This document shows, in pieces, positions 1-8,701 of a stretch of DNA of 64,000 nt; the stretch's first letter is position 1, and each line of letters opens with the position of its first letter. Source of the stretch: Acidobacteriota bacterium (GTDB lineage: Bacteria; Acidobacteriota; Blastocatellia; Chloracidobacteriales; Chloracidobacteriaceae). The notes beneath the pieces were generated by a model. It was given only the letters and a program-made list of their open reading frames with translations. It was not told where the DNA came from and searched no databases. Both the position numbers and the translations under genes were made by a program. Location: positions 1-64,000 of the forward strand of contig JACQXX010000045.1 in NCBI GenBank assembly GCA_016208495.1, given 5' to 3'.

Positions 1-3000
1 ACCTGCCACCGACATCGGGTAGGCGACTCCATCCAACCATTGCAGGCTGCGCGTTACCCGCCCGTTGGTTTCATATTCATAAAACATTCCTTGCCGGTCA
101 GTCGGTGCTCCGTCCGTAACTGTTCCAACCATTCGGCCTTTATTGGCATTGGTGTCCTGTAACTCAGCGGGCCGGTCCGCCGTTGGAATGTTACTCACCT
201 GGTCGTAGAAATACCGGACCGTCGGCGTCGGCGCGACATCGCCCGTGACCGTGTAACTCTTGACCAGCAACCGTCCCAGAATGTCATAGGTGTAGCTGGT
301 CTGGGCCTGTCGGGCATCCGTCCGCAGCGTCAGGTTCGACGCCGGGTCATACTGGTAACTGGTGACTCCACTTTCCGGAACATTGGCCTGGAGCAGCCGG
401 CTCATTCCGTCATAGCTGAAACTTCGGGTCTGGTCTTCGTTGCGTCCCCCACTCTGCTTCACCTGGAGCAGATTTCCCCGCGCATCATAACCATAGGTTG
501 TCACGTAGCCCAATCCGCCTGGATCTTCAACCACTTCCCGGACTCGTCCCAGCGCATCGCTCCGGCTCTGACGGCGTTTCCCGGCCTGGTCCTCGACCAG
601 CACCACCGGCCCGGCGTAGCTGCTCATCACCGTCCCGGTTGACTGGCTCAGGTTTTTATCTTCAGCCGTCGTCACTCGCACCACCCGCGACAACCCGTCA
701 TATTCGCTCCCGGTCCAGCCATAGGTCTCATCATCCAGGGTTCGATAGGGATTCGACACTTTTTCCGGTCGTGCCATCCCGTCATATTCAGTTTCAGAGA
801 AAACCATTCCGGTTGGGTCGTGCCGTTCGCTCCGAATCGGCTTGAGCATCCCGTCAAACTCGCTGGTGGCTGTCAATGATTGACTTCCGTCAATCGCTAC
901 GGTTGACGTCACCGACACCGGATAGTCGCCCGCCGCGCTGTAGCCGTAGGTCGTGAATCCCATCCCCGCCGGACGATTCACCCGCGTCAGCCGGTCCAGC
1001 GAGTCAACATAATCGTACGTTGTTGTTTCTCCGTTATTTCCAGTTTCGTCTTGCACTAACCCGGTGTTGAGGTCATAGGTGGTGACCGTCGCCAGGCTCA
1101 CGCCGCCAACCGTCACCGAAGTGGTATTTGGATAGGCATGGTTGAAGAGTCCGCCGGTATACCCAATCGTCGTTTCCCGCCGCTGGCTGGCGGCATTCGC
1201 TGGACCGAAGGTTTTGACCACGTTTCCCGCGATGTCGTACTGTGAGAATGAATCCGATAGTTTCGCGCCTGTTTTGTCGAATACCTCGACTTTGGTCACG
1301 TTGCCGCGTGTTGTCCAGCTTGTTCCATAGGGATTGGTATTGTGGACACTCGTCGGCGCAAAGGTCCGCCCAACGAGCCCCGCCGCCAGCTCTCCGCTGT
1401 ACTGGTCGTAGGTATACACCGTTCTCGATTCCAGGCTTTCCGCCTGGGTATCTGGATGATACCCGTAGATCGCTTCCTGGCTCGGCAGTGACCGCAAATG
1501 GATGTTTTTGTTCGTGGCGTAATTGCTTCCCCCAAGCGTGGTGACATAGCTCCGATTGACCCGCCGCAGCTTCTTCCCGTCGTAGTCAAACACCGTTTCA
1601 TCCACGACATTGGTGTACTCGTCGTAGGTCATCCGCGTCTCAGATTTCTGTCCGTTTTCCCACTCCATCACCGTCTTGACCAGTCGCACATCCAGCGCCG
1701 GTTGCGAATCCAGATTGGCCGGGTTGCGCCACACCTGGGCTTGCGACCACGTGACCGTCTCCCGCTGCTCAAACGTGTAGCGCGTCTGCTGCAAATAGCC
1801 GGTTTCCGCGTCAAAGTTGCTGGTTGTGGGCGGCAACACGGTTGTTTCAATTTCCTTGGCTTCCTGCCACGTTTTAAACCCAAGCTGCGGCGGACGGGTG
1901 CTGGTCTGGCCGTTGAAAAGCGGTGGATCAAGTGGCGCGGTCTTGAACCGGTGGCGGACTACCTGGAGTCGTTCATTCTCCGCACCTTCATGGACTTCGG
2001 TCACCTGATGGCGGTCGCCGTCCAGGCGTTTCGCGTGGTAACTGGTTTTTCCTTCCAGGGCTTGCCCATCGGCATACACTCGTCGTTCTTTCACCACCCG
2101 GAAAATCTGCGGGTCAAAACTGTAGACCGGTCCGGGCGACTGCATCTCTGTCTCCATCGTGTACTGCACCTTGCCACCGGATGGGGTCTCGACCTCCGCA
2201 ATTTCGCCATAGCTGTTATAGCGGAACCGCCACTGGTGTCCTGACGGCAGCGTAATCGCCGCCGGCATCTGGCCCGGATTAAACACTTCAGGGGTTTGGA
2301 AGAACTGGGCTTCAGGGAAGAGCTGGCCAATCGTCTTGATGGTTTCGTTGGCCACCAGTAGATCCCCCAGCCGATCTTTCTCAACATCAATCGTGCGAGC
2401 AGTTCCGGCCTCAGTGGTTCCCGGCAGCGTCACTCGCATCAACAGGTCCTTGCCTGACACCTGGACGTTGTATTGGATCTGGATTTCCCGCCCGAGCGTG
2501 TCAATGATTTTCGTCAGGATGGACGAATTTGGCCGATATTCATACCGGATCACATTTCCGTTGCGGTCTTGTTGTTTCACAACCCGGTTCTGGTCAATCG
2601 TGAAGCGTGTTCCATCGCGCAGCACCACCGTTCCATTCAAGAAGGGCTGGACACTTCCCGCACCGAGTTTGGATGCCCGATCCCGAATCTCAACCGGGTT
2701 GCCGTTCCCGTCGTGGCTGTAAAATGTGGCGGCGGTTCCATCAGTCGAGACCCAGGTTGCTCCGCGTGACAGTCCTTCGCAGCCATTGACCAGCAATGGC
2801 GCGCCATTCGCCACCGGGTCGCGAAATTCATACTCGGTTCCATCCGGTGCCGTGAACGTGATCGTCGTCAGCGTCCAGATGTAGCGCGGAAAATACCCGG
2901 CGCCGCCCGCATCGCCGCACGCGACTGGAATGTCGTTCCACCCACTCTGCCGCGCTGATAATCGCCCCGCGTGGAGCAGCCATCCCGGCGCAATCATCGG

Positions 3001-3396
3001 CACGCCCGTGTCCCACTCGCGAAACACCGGAACTGAAACCGGATCCAGTTCGGTGCCCGGAGGCGCGCCCTGCGACACGGGTCGTCGTTTCTGTTCCGCC
3101 CGCCACAGCTTGGCGTTGTATGACAGCACCACCGCCGCCGTCATCCCGCCGCGTCCGGACAGTGCCCCCAGCGGAAACCGCATCGAGAGATTCCCATTGT
3201 AAAGGTTCACGGTATCGAAAGACCCGCCATCATAGCTCCCCAACGGAGGCACGCCCTTGGCCAGCGAGGACGGCGTCGTCACCGACGATGGCGACACCTG
3301 GGCCCAGAGCGACGCGGATGAAAGATGAAGCACGATGAAGACAGCGAAGAACAAAACACACAGACAGCGGACGGAGTTGAATCGCATAAAAGACAT
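1..3396 (-). CDS. RHS/YD-repeat secreted protein (partial, C-terminus beyond window)
   Basis: The reading frame is open from 3396 to base 1 (1132 codons, no stop), so the C-terminus, normally the variable toxin or tip part of RHS proteins, lies outside the window. The N-terminus has a hydrophobic signal peptide (residues about 4-32, ending near SLWA). Residues about 40-250 are a non-repeat N-terminal region. From about residue 280 onward the protein is a long series of YD/RHS repeats such as YDGLGRL-type units (SYDGMSRLLQ, DALGRVREV, YDILGRLLV). RHS proteins form beta-cocoon shells on the cell surface or in secretion systems and often deliver C-terminal toxins; here the cargo cannot be seen. 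Start may be 3396 or 3387 (ATG in the same frame); neither has a clear ribosome site. Upstream lies a frame-disrupted cupredoxin-like gene on the same strand. Confidence 0.9.
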   Translation of the reverse strand, partial: MSFMRFNSVRCLCVLFFAVFIVLHLSSASLWAQVSPSSVTTPSSLAKGVPPLGSYDGGSFDTVNLYNGNLSMRFPLGALSGRGGMTAAVVLSYNAKLWRAEQKRRPVSQGAPPGTELDPVSVPVFREWDTGVPMIAPGWLLHAGRLSARQSGWNDIPVACGDAGGAGYFPRYIWTLTTITFTAPDGTEYEFRDPVANGAPLLVNGCEGLSRGATWVSTDGTAATFYSHDGNGNPVEIRDRASKLGAGSVQPFLNGTVVLRDGTRFTIDQNRVVKQQDRNGNVIRYEYRPNSSILTKIIDTLGREIQIQYNVQVSGKDLLMRVTLPGTTEAGTARTIDVEKDRLGDLLVANETIKTIGQLFPEAQFFQTPEVFNPGQMPAAITLPSGHQWRFRYNSYGEIAEVETPSGGKVQYTMETEMQSPGPVYSFDPQIFRVVKERRVYADGQALEGKTSYHAKRLDGDRHQVTEVHEGAENERLQVVRHRFKTAPLDPPLFNGQTSTRPPQLGFKTWQEAKEIETTVLPPTTSNFDAETGYLQQTRYTFEQRETVTWSQAQVWRNPANLDSQPALDVRLVKTVMEWENGQKSETRMTYDEYTNVVDETVFDYDGKKLRRVNRSYVTTLGGSNYATNKNIHLRSLPSQEAIYGYHPDTQAESLESRTVYTYDQYSGELAAGLVGRTFAPTSVHNTNPYGTSWTTRGNVTKVEVFDKTGAKLSDSFSQYDIAGNVVKTFGPANAASQRRETTIGYTGGLFNHAYPNTTSVTVGGVSLATVTTYDLNTGLVQDETGNNGETTTYDYVDSLDRLTRVNRPAGMGFTTYGYSAAGDYPVSVTSTVAIDGSQSLTATSEFDGMLKPIRSERHDPTGMVFSETEYDGMARPEKVSNPYRTLDDETYGWTGSEYDGLSRVVRVTTAEDKNLSQSTGTVMSSYAGPVVLVEDQAGKRRQSRSDALGRVREVVEDPGGLGYVTTYGYDARGNLLQVKQSGGRNEDQTRSFSYDGMSRLLQANVPESGVTSYQYDPASNLTLRTDARQAQTSYTYDILGRLLVKSYTVTGDVAPTPTVRYFYDQVSNIPTADRPAELQDTNANKGRMVGTVTDGAPTDRQGMFYEYETNGRVTRSLQWLDGVAYPMSVAG

Positions 3397-3499
3397 CACT
3401 GAAAAATCTCAAAAAAATAGAAACGGGGGTCAAGACCCACGATGAACCGACGCCAGTTCTAACCAGGCCAGCGCTCATCTTTTCTTTTATTGGTTGATC

Positions 3500-3974
3500 T
3501 CACGGCGTAACCGTGATGGTGCAGCTTCCCAAATCGGCATTGGCCGGATCGGAGAGTTGATGGACTCCAGCAGTCAACGCCAGTTCCACCTTGGCGTCGT
3601 TGCCTTCCTGGGGAAGGTCGAGCGGGGAAGCACCTGGCGCGTCAACCGATAGGTCGGGGCCACCAGCGTTCCGGTGCAGGTCTGCACATTCAGGACACGG
3701 GTTCCAGCGGGAACGGTCACCTCGGCTGGTTCAAACCCAAATGGCGTGGCATAGACCACGATCCAGCCCACCTGTCCCTTTGGACTTTGGCCGGAAGCGG
3801 TGCCACCGCCACCGGGGTCGGGACTGGAGTGGGCACGGCAACCGACGACGGACCGCTTTTGGCCTGCGAACTCCGACCGGTCAAACCGATGCCGACACCG
3901 ATCAGCACCAGAAGCACCATCAGCGCCAAAAGAACGGGCTTCCTTCGATGGAACAAAGTGTTGGTCAATTTCAT
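3500..3974 (-). pseudogene. Cupredoxin-like membrane-anchored protein, frame-disrupted
   Basis: Three reading frames must be joined to obtain one sensible protein. From ATG 3974 the first frame gives a cytoplasmic start, a membrane segment (ALMVLLVLIGVGIGL) and a Pro/Thr linker. Near 3780 the coding signal moves to a second frame with GWIVVYATPFGFEPAEVTVP, a pattern typical of cupredoxin-like domains. Near 3640 it moves to a third frame ending LGSCTITVTP before the TGA at 3500-3502. The third frame starts with a DLP...G turn and resembles the last strands of the same fold. Either the gene carries two indels and is dead, or the assembly contains indel errors here. It lies just upstream of the RHS gene on the same strand and could have been cotranscribed with it. 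Confidence 0.6.
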
Positions 3975-4233
3975 AAAACAACCTTTGACTGTAAACAGCC
4001 ATAAATCAATCAACCCTGAGTCCTTCGCAAAAAGGACATAGACCCATCTTCTCTCAAAAAGAGAAGTACAATCTCATTGCATTGCAATGATTTCCAGGAT
4101 TAAATAGGAATACGATTCGGCCTAAGATGTTAGGATTCCAAAATAACAAAGTATGTAAGCCGGTGTCAACTGGTTTTTGGAGCGGAAATGTAAAAACAAT
4201 AAAAGCGGCGTCAAGTGGGCCGCACTCCACACC

Positions 4234-6018
4234 TTAATTTCCAGAGCTTGTTTCCAGCCCTTTCGAAAGTGTCTCGACATAACTCTGAACTCCACTAAAG
4301 AGTGATTCGGCAATCGTCTGGCGGAATTCAATTGTTCGTAAGGCGTCGGCATCCTTGGGGTGGCTAATAAATGAAACTTCAGCCAGGATGCTCGGCATGG
4401 TGGTGCCGACCAGCACCACAAACGGCGCCTTTTTCACTCCTCGATTCAACCCGGAATGAGGACTGACTCGGGTTAACCCGTTTACCAGATTGGTTTGAAC
4501 GTGTTGGGCAAAGTCACGGGATTCGGCAACTTTGTTGTTGAGCGCGATTTGCTGAAGTAAATCAAGCAGGTCATTGACGTTGCGTGAGGTGGTCGCATTT
4601 TCACGAGTGGCGACTTCGAGTTCTTCCTTGGACGCGTCACGACTCAGGAAGTAGGTTTCAACCCCGCTGGCCAGGCTCGATGGGCTGGAGTTCGTGTGGA
4701 TTGAAATGAAAAGATCGGCCTGTTTGGTATTGGCAATGGCGGTTCGTTCTTCAAGAGGAATAAATCGGTCGCTATCACGGGTCAAAATGACTTCGACATC
4801 TTTCATTCGTTGTTGAATGGCTGCCCTGAGTCGAAGGGCAATATCAAGGACCACATCCTTTTCATAAATGTTGTCTTTGCCGGTAGCGCCCAAATCAGAG
4901 CCTCCGTGACCCGGATCAATCACAATCCGTTTGACTTTCAGCCCCAGGGCCCGCATCAGGGTAATGTCGCCCGCCGCTGTTTGCTGGGCGCCTTTGATTG
5001 AGGGAAGAGGTGTCGTCGAGGCCAGGATCTCAGCATCTTCGGCAATCGAGCGTGACCCACGCAGGTCAACCACCAACCGCGGTGGGTCGTCGAGTGCAAA
5101 AATAGCGAAATCACGCAGTTGGGTGCACTCAATCGCGACTTCAACCGAGCTGGTTGAAGATGAGTAGCGGATATTTTTCAAGAGTCCATTGGGGGTAACG
5201 ACAACTGGTCGCCCAGCCAGGAGCGGGGAAACTTTGGCTGAAGGAAGCTTCAACACCAGAGTGGATCCATTTAAGGATCGTTCGTAGGTGCCCGGGATGC
5301 TGAGATCGAGAATCACCCGGGCATAATCCGGGCCGGAAAAGTGGCGAATCTGTCCAATGGTGGTGATTCCGGCCTGATCATCCTGCGACTGGGCAAACAG
5401 TACATTTTCACCAGTTGTTTGATCACCCGATACCGTGCCGATTCGGGCGAGGCTGGCCAGTGCTTCGCGGGCACTCACCGAGTTGGGGTATTGCTCGACG
5501 ATCAATTGATACGCACGTGCCGCCTGACTGATTTCCTGGAGGTTGTGTTCGTAAATTTGGGCAATGCTGATGAGTGCGCGGGTGGTATGTGGACTGGTTT
5601 CATAGGTTTCCAGCAGATTTTGGTAGCACCCGATGGCACTGTAGAAATACCGCGTTTTTTGAAAACGCGATCCCATCTCCCGAAAAACCTCAGCCTGACC
5701 AATGAGTGCCGCATCGCCGACGGTTTGCTCGGTGTCAAGGCGGACCGCACGCTGGTAGATGCCGATCAGGTCAAGATATTCAGTTTCAGTGTGTGCAACT
5801 TTGGGATTATTGGCGAAGGTCTGCCGCAAGATCGTGGCGCGTTCAACCAGTTCGTGGGAAATGGAGACATTTTGCAGCGTTGGTTGTTGGGCGTGATAGT
5901 CATAGCGCAAAGGAGCGGCCAAAAACATCAGCAACCCAACCGCACCCACCGTCAAACACCGACAGACGAACCGCACGAAATCTGGCACACGTACGGTTTC
6001 AAAGTTCATTCGAAGCAT
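4234..6018 (-). CDS. N-acetylmuramoyl-L-alanine amidase, TPR-AMIN-Amidase_3
   Basis: This 594-residue protein is a periplasmic peptidoglycan amidase of the AmiC type. It has one N-terminal membrane or signal segment (residues about 17-36), a helical TPR-like region (about 65-200, with an EQYPNS repeat motif), an AMIN domain (about 215-320) that targets septal wall or pili, and a C-terminal Amidase_3 zinc domain from about 362. Visible zinc and catalytic residues are His371 in DPGHGG, Glu385, His441 in SIHTN and Glu547 in ILAEVSF. The family cleaves the bond between MurNAc and L-Ala of the stem peptide during cell separation. The TPR-like N-terminus is unusual for AmiC and may recruit partners. 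A start at 6009 is equally possible. Confidence 0.92.
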   Translation of the reverse strand: MLRMNFETVRVPDFVRFVCRCLTVGAVGLLMFLAAPLRYDYHAQQPTLQNVSISHELVERATILRQTFANNPKVAHTETEYLDLIGIYQRAVRLDTEQTVGDAALIGQAEVFREMGSRFQKTRYFYSAIGCYQNLLETYETSPHTTRALISIAQIYEHNLQEISQAARAYQLIVEQYPNSVSAREALASLARIGTVSGDQTTGENVLFAQSQDDQAGITTIGQIRHFSGPDYARVILDLSIPGTYERSLNGSTLVLKLPSAKVSPLLAGRPVVVTPNGLLKNIRYSSSTSSVEVAIECTQLRDFAIFALDDPPRLVVDLRGSRSIAEDAEILASTTPLPSIKGAQQTAAGDITLMRALGLKVKRIVIDPGHGGSDLGATGKDNIYEKDVVLDIALRLRAAIQQRMKDVEVILTRDSDRFIPLEERTAIANTKQADLFISIHTNSSPSSLASGVETYFLSRDASKEELEVATRENATTSRNVNDLLDLLQQIALNNKVAESRDFAQHVQTNLVNGLTRVSPHSGLNRGVKKAPFVVLVGTTMPSILAEVSFISHPKDADALRTIEFRQTIAESLFSGVQSYVETLSKGLETSSGN

Positions 6019-6382
6019 ACTGCTACAGGGTTTCGCTTTTAAATTTTCAGCGCAAAAGGTGGCTGAATGAAACGGGGAGGAGCCGTCCCCACAAAGCTTC
6101 GGGTGATGAAGCAGAAAATGCGCTTAACCCCTTGATTGATTTCGGAAAAGATGCCCTTGATAGGTTAGGAAGACAGGCGCTATTGTACCACAGCTTGGGG
6201 TTCCGCCAAGCGAATTCATCCGTTATCAATTGCCGGAAACCTGTCATTTTCCAATCTTTTCGAGCGCCAAACATTTATCCAAAGGTGACAGCTCCCCGAT
6301 CAGACACAAATCTGAATCACTGGCAATTGCTTACACTTTTTCAAAAGAGTATCCCTGACCAGGAGGGAAACAAGGAGAACGA
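6019..6382. other. Intergenic region between divergent amidase and S46 peptidase genes
   Basis: These 364 bases separate divergent genes and must hold both promoters. I see a short GGGGA/TCCCC stem near 6075-6092 and a possible but weak TTGCTT (about 6327) with downstream TATCCC for the plus strand. The plus gene has a strong ribosome site, AAGGAG, at 6371-6376. No coding sequence is supported here. Confidence 0.5.
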
Positions 6383-8590
6383 ATGCGACTGAAAATATTG
6401 GCCTCTGTTTTACTTACCGTTGTGCTGCTGGGGCAAGCCCTGCCGCTCCGTGCTGACGAAGGGATGTGGCTGCCTGACACGATTGGAAACCGGCAACTGC
6501 TCCAAAAGATGAAAGCCAAAGGCTTTACCTTGCGACCAGAAGACGTCTTTTCAAACACCGCCCCCAGTTTAAAAGATGCGATTGTGATTGTTGATGGGGG
6601 CACGGCTGAGTTTGTTTCAGACCGTGGATTACTTTTGACCAACCACCACGTGGCGTTCCAGGCGATTGCGACTGAAAGCACTCCGGAAAAGGACTACTTG
6701 AAAAATGGGTTTGTCTCAAAAAGCGAAGCCGAGGAAATCGCGATCAAAGATGAAACCTACCGCTGCAAAATCTTGAAAGAAGCACGTGATGTAACCGCTG
6801 ACATGCTGGCGGGGGTCACTGACCAGATGAATGCCGAAGAGCGCAACGCGGCCATTGAAACCAAACGCCGCGACCTTATCAAAGCCGCTCAGACGAGCAA
6901 GAATTATGAGTGCCAGGTGGTGGCGATGCTGAGCGGGTTGAAATACTACCTGTATGTGTATGAAGTCTATCCGGATGTCCGGCTGGTGTATGCTCCACCG
7001 CTGGCCATCGGAAAGTTTGGTGGCGACATTGATAATTTCCAGTGGCCACGCCATACAGGTGATTTCACGTTCCTGCGTGTCTACTCAGCGCCAGATGGCA
7101 GCCCGGCTGAATACTCACCAACCAATGTGCCGTACCGTCCCAAAAAATTCCTTCCGATTTCCCTTAACGGCTACAAGGAAAAAGACTTTGTGATGATTAT
7201 GGGATATCCAGGGAAAACTTCGCGCTATCTCGAAGCGTCTGCCCTGGCCAATACGGCTGAAGTCCAACTGCCGTTTACGGTTAAATACTACACCGCCCGC
7301 ATTGAACTGTTGCGCGAAGCCGGACGCAACAACCGGCAACTGCAACTCGAACTGGCTTCGCTGGTGGCTGGTCTGGCCAATACGCAAAAGAATTTTGACG
7401 GCGCAATCCGAGGACTCAAACGTTCCAACCTGCTGGCCCGTCGGCGGGCTGAAGAAGCCGAACTGGCCAAATTTATTGATTCGCGTCCCGATATGAGAGC
7501 GAAGTATGGCGATGTGCTCTCTAAACTCGACAACGTGAATGAAAAATGGCGGCGGACCATCGTCGGTAACACGCTGGTCAATGCCCTGTCCAGCCCGTTG
7601 AGCTTCCCAGCCTTTTCAACTGGGATTTTTGCCGCCACATTTGCTATGGATCAGGAAAAACCTGAAGCTGAGCGAACCATCCCGCCAGCGATTGCCATGG
7701 GGTTGAAAAAGCAAATTCCAGTTGTGTTCAAAGATCGCAAGCCTGAAATTGAGCAGCGAATCTATGAAATGTTGTTCCAGTTTGCTCGCGAACTGCCTGC
7801 TGACCAAAAGGTGGAAGTCTATGAAAACCTCTTCCGAGGCAAGACAGGTGAGGCCCGCATTCAGGCCGAGAAAGACTTTGCTGAAAAGGTTGTCAATCAC
7901 CCAAATCTGTCATCTGCCGATGGGGTCGCTCGACTGGCTGACATGTCAGCCAAACAGATGCGTGATCTCAATGACCCGGTCATCAATTTCCTGTTGAGCG
8001 CCGCGAAAGAAATCCCTGAAATTGCCAAACGCACCGAAGGGTACAACACGCGGGTCGCCAAACTCCGGGCTGAATATATCGAAGTCCTGACGCTGTTCCG
8101 CCGCACGGATCCAATTTATCCGGATGCCAACCGGACATTGCGCTTTACGTATGGCGAAGTGCTCGGCTACACCCCATTTGATGGAGCAACCTACCGTTAC
8201 TACACCACTCTCAAGGGAGTAGTTGACAAAGATACCGGTGCTGAACCGTTTGACGTTCCGGCTGAACTCAAATCACTGGTTGAAAAACGTGATGTGGGTG
8301 GTTATAGCGATCCTCGATTTGGCGATGTACCGGTTGCGTTTTTGGCAACCACCGACATTACCGGAGGGAACTCGGGGTCACCGATCATGAATGGTCGGGG
8401 TGAGTTGATCGGGATTGCCTTTGACGGGAACTTTGAAGGTCTGGGGAGCGACTATGCCTTCAACCCGGAACTGGCACGCACCATCAGCGTGGACATCCGG
8501 TACGTTCTGTTCCTGGTTGAAAAAATGGCTGGTGCCACTCATTTGCTCAAGGAACTCAAATTTGCCGGCAAGGCTGCCGGTGCCCGCTAA
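6383..8590 (+). CDS. S46-family dipeptidyl-peptidase (DPP7/DPP11-like), secreted
   Basis: A 735-residue serine peptidase of family S46. A signal peptide (residues 1-24, ending RADEG) exports it to the periplasm. The chymotrypsin-like catalytic residues are visible: His89 in TNHHVAF, the Asp in GGDIDNFQWPRHTGDF and Ser664 in GGNSGSP. The C-terminal block RTISVDIRYVLF is also typical. S46 enzymes remove N-terminal dipeptides from oligopeptides and are best known in asaccharolytic Bacteroidota; they are common in Acidobacteriota too. The specificity residue downstream of the catalytic Ser cannot be assigned with confidence, so DPP7 versus DPP11 preference is open. The start is fixed by an AAGGAG ribosome site six bases upstream. 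The downstream S55 peptidase gene on the same strand suggests joint envelope proteolysis. Confidence 0.93.
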   Translation: MRLKILASVLLTVVLLGQALPLRADEGMWLPDTIGNRQLLQKMKAKGFTLRPEDVFSNTAPSLKDAIVIVDGGTAEFVSDRGLLLTNHHVAFQAIATESTPEKDYLKNGFVSKSEAEEIAIKDETYRCKILKEARDVTADMLAGVTDQMNAEERNAAIETKRRDLIKAAQTSKNYECQVVAMLSGLKYYLYVYEVYPDVRLVYAPPLAIGKFGGDIDNFQWPRHTGDFTFLRVYSAPDGSPAEYSPTNVPYRPKKFLPISLNGYKEKDFVMIMGYPGKTSRYLEASALANTAEVQLPFTVKYYTARIELLREAGRNNRQLQLELASLVAGLANTQKNFDGAIRGLKRSNLLARRRAEEAELAKFIDSRPDMRAKYGDVLSKLDNVNEKWRRTIVGNTLVNALSSPLSFPAFSTGIFAATFAMDQEKPEAERTIPPAIAMGLKKQIPVVFKDRKPEIEQRIYEMLFQFARELPADQKVEVYENLFRGKTGEARIQAEKDFAEKVVNHPNLSSADGVARLADMSAKQMRDLNDPVINFLLSAAKEIPEIAKRTEGYNTRVAKLRAEYIEVLTLFRRTDPIYPDANRTLRFTYGEVLGYTPFDGATYRYYTTLKGVVDKDTGAEPFDVPAELKSLVEKRDVGGYSDPRFGDVPVAFLATTDITGGNSGSPIMNGRGELIGIAFDGNFEGLGSDYAFNPELARTISVDIRYVLFLVEKMAGATHLLKELKFAGKAAGAR

Positions 8591-8607
8591 TCCAGAATGA
8601 AAAACGT

Positions 8608-8679
8608 GTCAGTACCACCTGCGTCAGCGGGTGGGTTTACAAGTAATACACTCCACCCGCTGACGCAGGTGGTACTGAC
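8608..8679. repeat. 72-bp perfect-stem palindrome of a dispersed 27-bp repeat
   Basis: Arms 8608-8635 and 8652-8679 match at 27 of 28 positions in inverted orientation around a 16-base loop. The core is CCACCCGCTGACGCAGGTGG. Two further copies of the same 27-bp unit stand as direct repeats at 49327-49389. It sits between the S46 and S55 genes and can act as a transcript-stabilising or attenuating hairpin; mobility of REP type is an alternative reading. Confidence 0.85.
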
Positions 8680-8701
8680 TTTTAGTTTTGAGGTTCAGTC
8701 T

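Noticed and set aside
1-3396. Complete RHS toxin with identifiable C-terminal effector
   Set aside because: The frame leaves the window at base 1 before any C-terminal domain, so no toxin can be claimed.
8597-8701. Upstream ATG extension of the S55 peptidase gene
   Set aside because: It would translate the palindrome 8608-8679 and displace the signal peptide from the N-terminus; ATG 8702 gives a normal signal peptide.
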